This document shows positions 3,942-5,321 of a stretch of 5,321 nt of DNA, piece after piece (positions within the stretch are counted from its first letter, which is position 1; every line of letters begins with the position of its first letter). Location of the stretch: contig JAHFEC010000058.1 of assembly GCA_023248665.1 (NCBI GenBank), forward strand, positions 2,191 through 7,511. The letters are read 5' to 3'. The DNA is from Microcaldota archaeon (lineage in GTDB: Archaea > Micrarchaeota > Micrarchaeia > Anstonellales > Anstonellaceae). A program made the translations under genes and the position numbers. Under the pieces are notes generated by a model that was given only the letters and a program-made list of their open reading frames with translations, ran no database searches and had not been told where the DNA came from.

Positions 3942-5321
3942 TCAGGCCTTGCCGGCATATTTCTCAAGCAGCTTGGAGAACCGCTCCGATGTATTTTTCA
4001 TGCTCTCGAGCGCCTCGCCGATGGATTGGGCGATGGATTCGGCGGCCCGGAGGCCGATGCCGGAAAGGAGCTGGCGGGTTTTGGAATCCAGAATGGCGGC
4101 ACGCTCCAGAAGCCGGCGCACAAGAACGGAATCGGGTTGGACGCGGGCCAGCTCGTCGCGCTGGGCTTTGAACTTTTCGGCGAAGCCGTCGCACTTGAAT
4201 TCCTTTTCGAACGCCAGCAGGCCCAAGCTCGCTTCAAGCGCCTGGAGCCGCTCCTTGTTTTTGATGAAGCGCTTCGCGAGCCGCTCGACGGTCCAGACTT
4301 TGTGCGGGTCGTATATGCGTTTCACGCGCTTTTCCAATACGAGCACGTGGACGGCGGCGTTGAGGGCGGTGTTTGACACGAAAAGCGCGAACTTGGCGAT
4401 CTGGAAGGGGGCGCTGAGGCTGGCCGACGCCATCGCGGCGAGGCGCAGAACGGCGCGCAGAGGATAATTCCTCCCGTATTTTCGGGAGGCTGCGGCCCCC
4501 TCGACTTTCTTCCACGGGGTTTTGAGCAAGGAGATGACGGCGTCCAGTCTCGCCGTCATCCGGCGGGCGGAGCTGGAAAAGGAATCGTGGAAGGCCGAGA
4601 GCCATTTGAGGGGGCCTTGGGGCTTGGCGATGTAGGGTAGAAGATGCTCGAAGGCGATGCGATGGGGAAGATGCTGGGCCTGCGGATGTCGCAACCCCCA
4701 TATGATGCCGTATGCAAACCCGTAGGGATCTGCGAGGGCTTCGCCGGTGAACGAGTGGAGCTCGTTTACGCCGGCGAGAAGATGACTCGGGCTCAACGCA
4801 TCGGCGCCTTGTCCGTTGAATTCGAGCCGATTGGCAAGGTATTTCAATGAAACGTCGGGACCGGTTTCCTTATCGAAGCGGCGGTGGGCCTCCTCGTGCC
4901 CGAGCAAAATGCGATGCGGACAAGTGGCAGAAAGGAACCGGCCTTTCTTTTCGAGTCTTTCGCGGGCTTTGGCGTAACTGTAGCTGCGAAACGAGCGTAC
5001 CGAATTGTCAATGATGTAAATGCGATCCGCATGGGGGACATACACGCCCCCAAACCAAGCATACTCGCCGAGCAGCGAATCGACGTGGTAGACATTCGCC
5101 ACTCCGGCATCTTGGGAATTCGGCGCTTCGGCTTTCGAAGGCGGGGGCTTGATAGTCAGAACATCCTGCACCTCGACGTCGCCCTCGCAGACGGGTCGGC
5201 GCAATGGGCGCTCGGTTTTGGTCGGCGGGGACCGGTAATAGCCGACGATGGAGCGCGACGAACTCTCCCCACAAGGCGTGTCCGAAAGTTTGCCCAGAGA
5301 CTGATCGGCTAAGAAGCTCAG
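3942..5321 (-). CDS. Putative HExxH zinc metallopeptidase with helical C-terminal half, 5' end outside window
   Basis: I do not recognise a named family. Counting from the TTG at 5204 as residue 1, ILLGHEEAHRRF at 99-110 (HEEAH codons at 4884-4898) is an HExxH zinc-binding and catalytic motif. GEALADPYGFAYG at 154-166 (codons for E155 to D159 at 4728-4742) gives the downstream ExxAD signature seen in gluzincins such as the M48 (HtpX/Ste24) family, 48 residues after the second His. Before HExxH, FGGVYVPHADRIYIIDN at 51-67 looks like the beta-strand region of such a fold. Residues about 249-290 are hydrophobic and may associate with the membrane. Residues about 305-420 are charged, Lys/Glu/Leu-rich and probably helical or coiled-coil. 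The frame stays open without a stop from 5204 to the window edge, in codons with GC-rich third positions and no ATG or GTG, so the true start is probably beyond 5321. Peptidase activity is an inference from motifs; substrate is unknown. Confidence 0.7.
   Translation of the reverse strand: MSFLADQSLGKLSDTPCGESSSRSIVGYYRSPPTKTERPLRRPVCEGDVEVQDVLTIKPPPSKAEAPNSQDAGVANVYHVDSLLGEYAWFGGVYVPHADRIYIIDNSVRSFRSYSYAKARERLEKKGRFLSATCPHRILLGHEEAHRRFDKETGPDVSLKYLANRLEFNGQGADALSPSHLLAGVNELHSFTGEALADPYGFAYGIIWGLRHPQAQHLPHRIAFEHLLPYIAKPQGPLKWLSAFHDSFSSSARRMTARLDAVISLLKTPWKKVEGAAASRKYGRNYPLRAVLRLAAMASASLSAPFQIAKFALFVSNTALNAAVHVLVLEKRVKRIYDPHKVWTVERLAKRFIKNKERLQALEASLGLLAFEKEFKCDGFAEKFKAQRDELARVQPDSVLVRRLLERAAILDSKTRQLLSGIGLRAAESIAQSIGEALESMKNTSERFSKLLEKYAGKA

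Noticed and set aside
3802..4467. 221-codon plus-strand open frame antisense to the HExxH protein
   Set aside because: Ser/Arg-rich with no recognisable domain. It runs across the channel promoter and the T-rich terminator, which argues against real coding.

Overview
This is a GC-rich window with dense, short-spaced genes. It looks archaeal. It carries a clear archaeal/eukaryal-type tRNA (guanine-26) dimethyltransferase, Trm1. Three genes also have an AT-rich TATA-like box centred about 25-26 bases upstream of a usable ATG with no Shine-Dalgarno, which is the layout of archaeal leaderless promoters. The lineage cannot be fixed from sequence alone; an uncultivated archaeon with a compact genome would fit, but this is inference.

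Layout from left to right. (1) Positions 1-168, minus strand: the first 56 codons of a DNA methyltransferase resembling the Mod subunit of type III restriction-modification systems, running off the left edge, with a TATA box behind it. (2) Positions 169-525: a gene-poor stretch with a 9-bp imperfect tandem repeat, a small inverted repeat and only doubtful small ORFs. (3) Positions 526-1812 (ORF open to 1827), minus: Trm1 with an unusual basic, Pro/Arg-rich N-terminal extension. (4) Positions 1813-1886: a divergent promoter with two TATA boxes. (5) Positions 1887-3185, plus: a full-length protein of the EPSP synthase (AroA) fold that has lost most of the residues needed for AroA chemistry. (6) Positions 3186-3275: a convergent 3' region with a tandem 24-bp repeat (period 27) carrying T6 tracts. 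(7) Positions 3276-3854, minus: a four-TM, single-pore potassium channel with filter TIGYGD. (8) Positions 3942-5321, minus: a large protein of unknown family with HExxH and ExxAD motifs, probably a zinc metallopeptidase of the gluzincin type. It is cut by the right edge, and the TTG at 5204 is probably not its start.

The genes do not form one obvious pathway. Trm1 and the AroA-like gene share a divergent promoter region. The metallopeptidase-like gene and the channel are co-oriented but separated by T-rich tracts and a separate promoter, so they are probably transcribed independently. The most notable items are the intact but catalytically stripped AroA-like protein, the uncharacterised HExxH protein, and the tandem duplication across the channel's stop codon.
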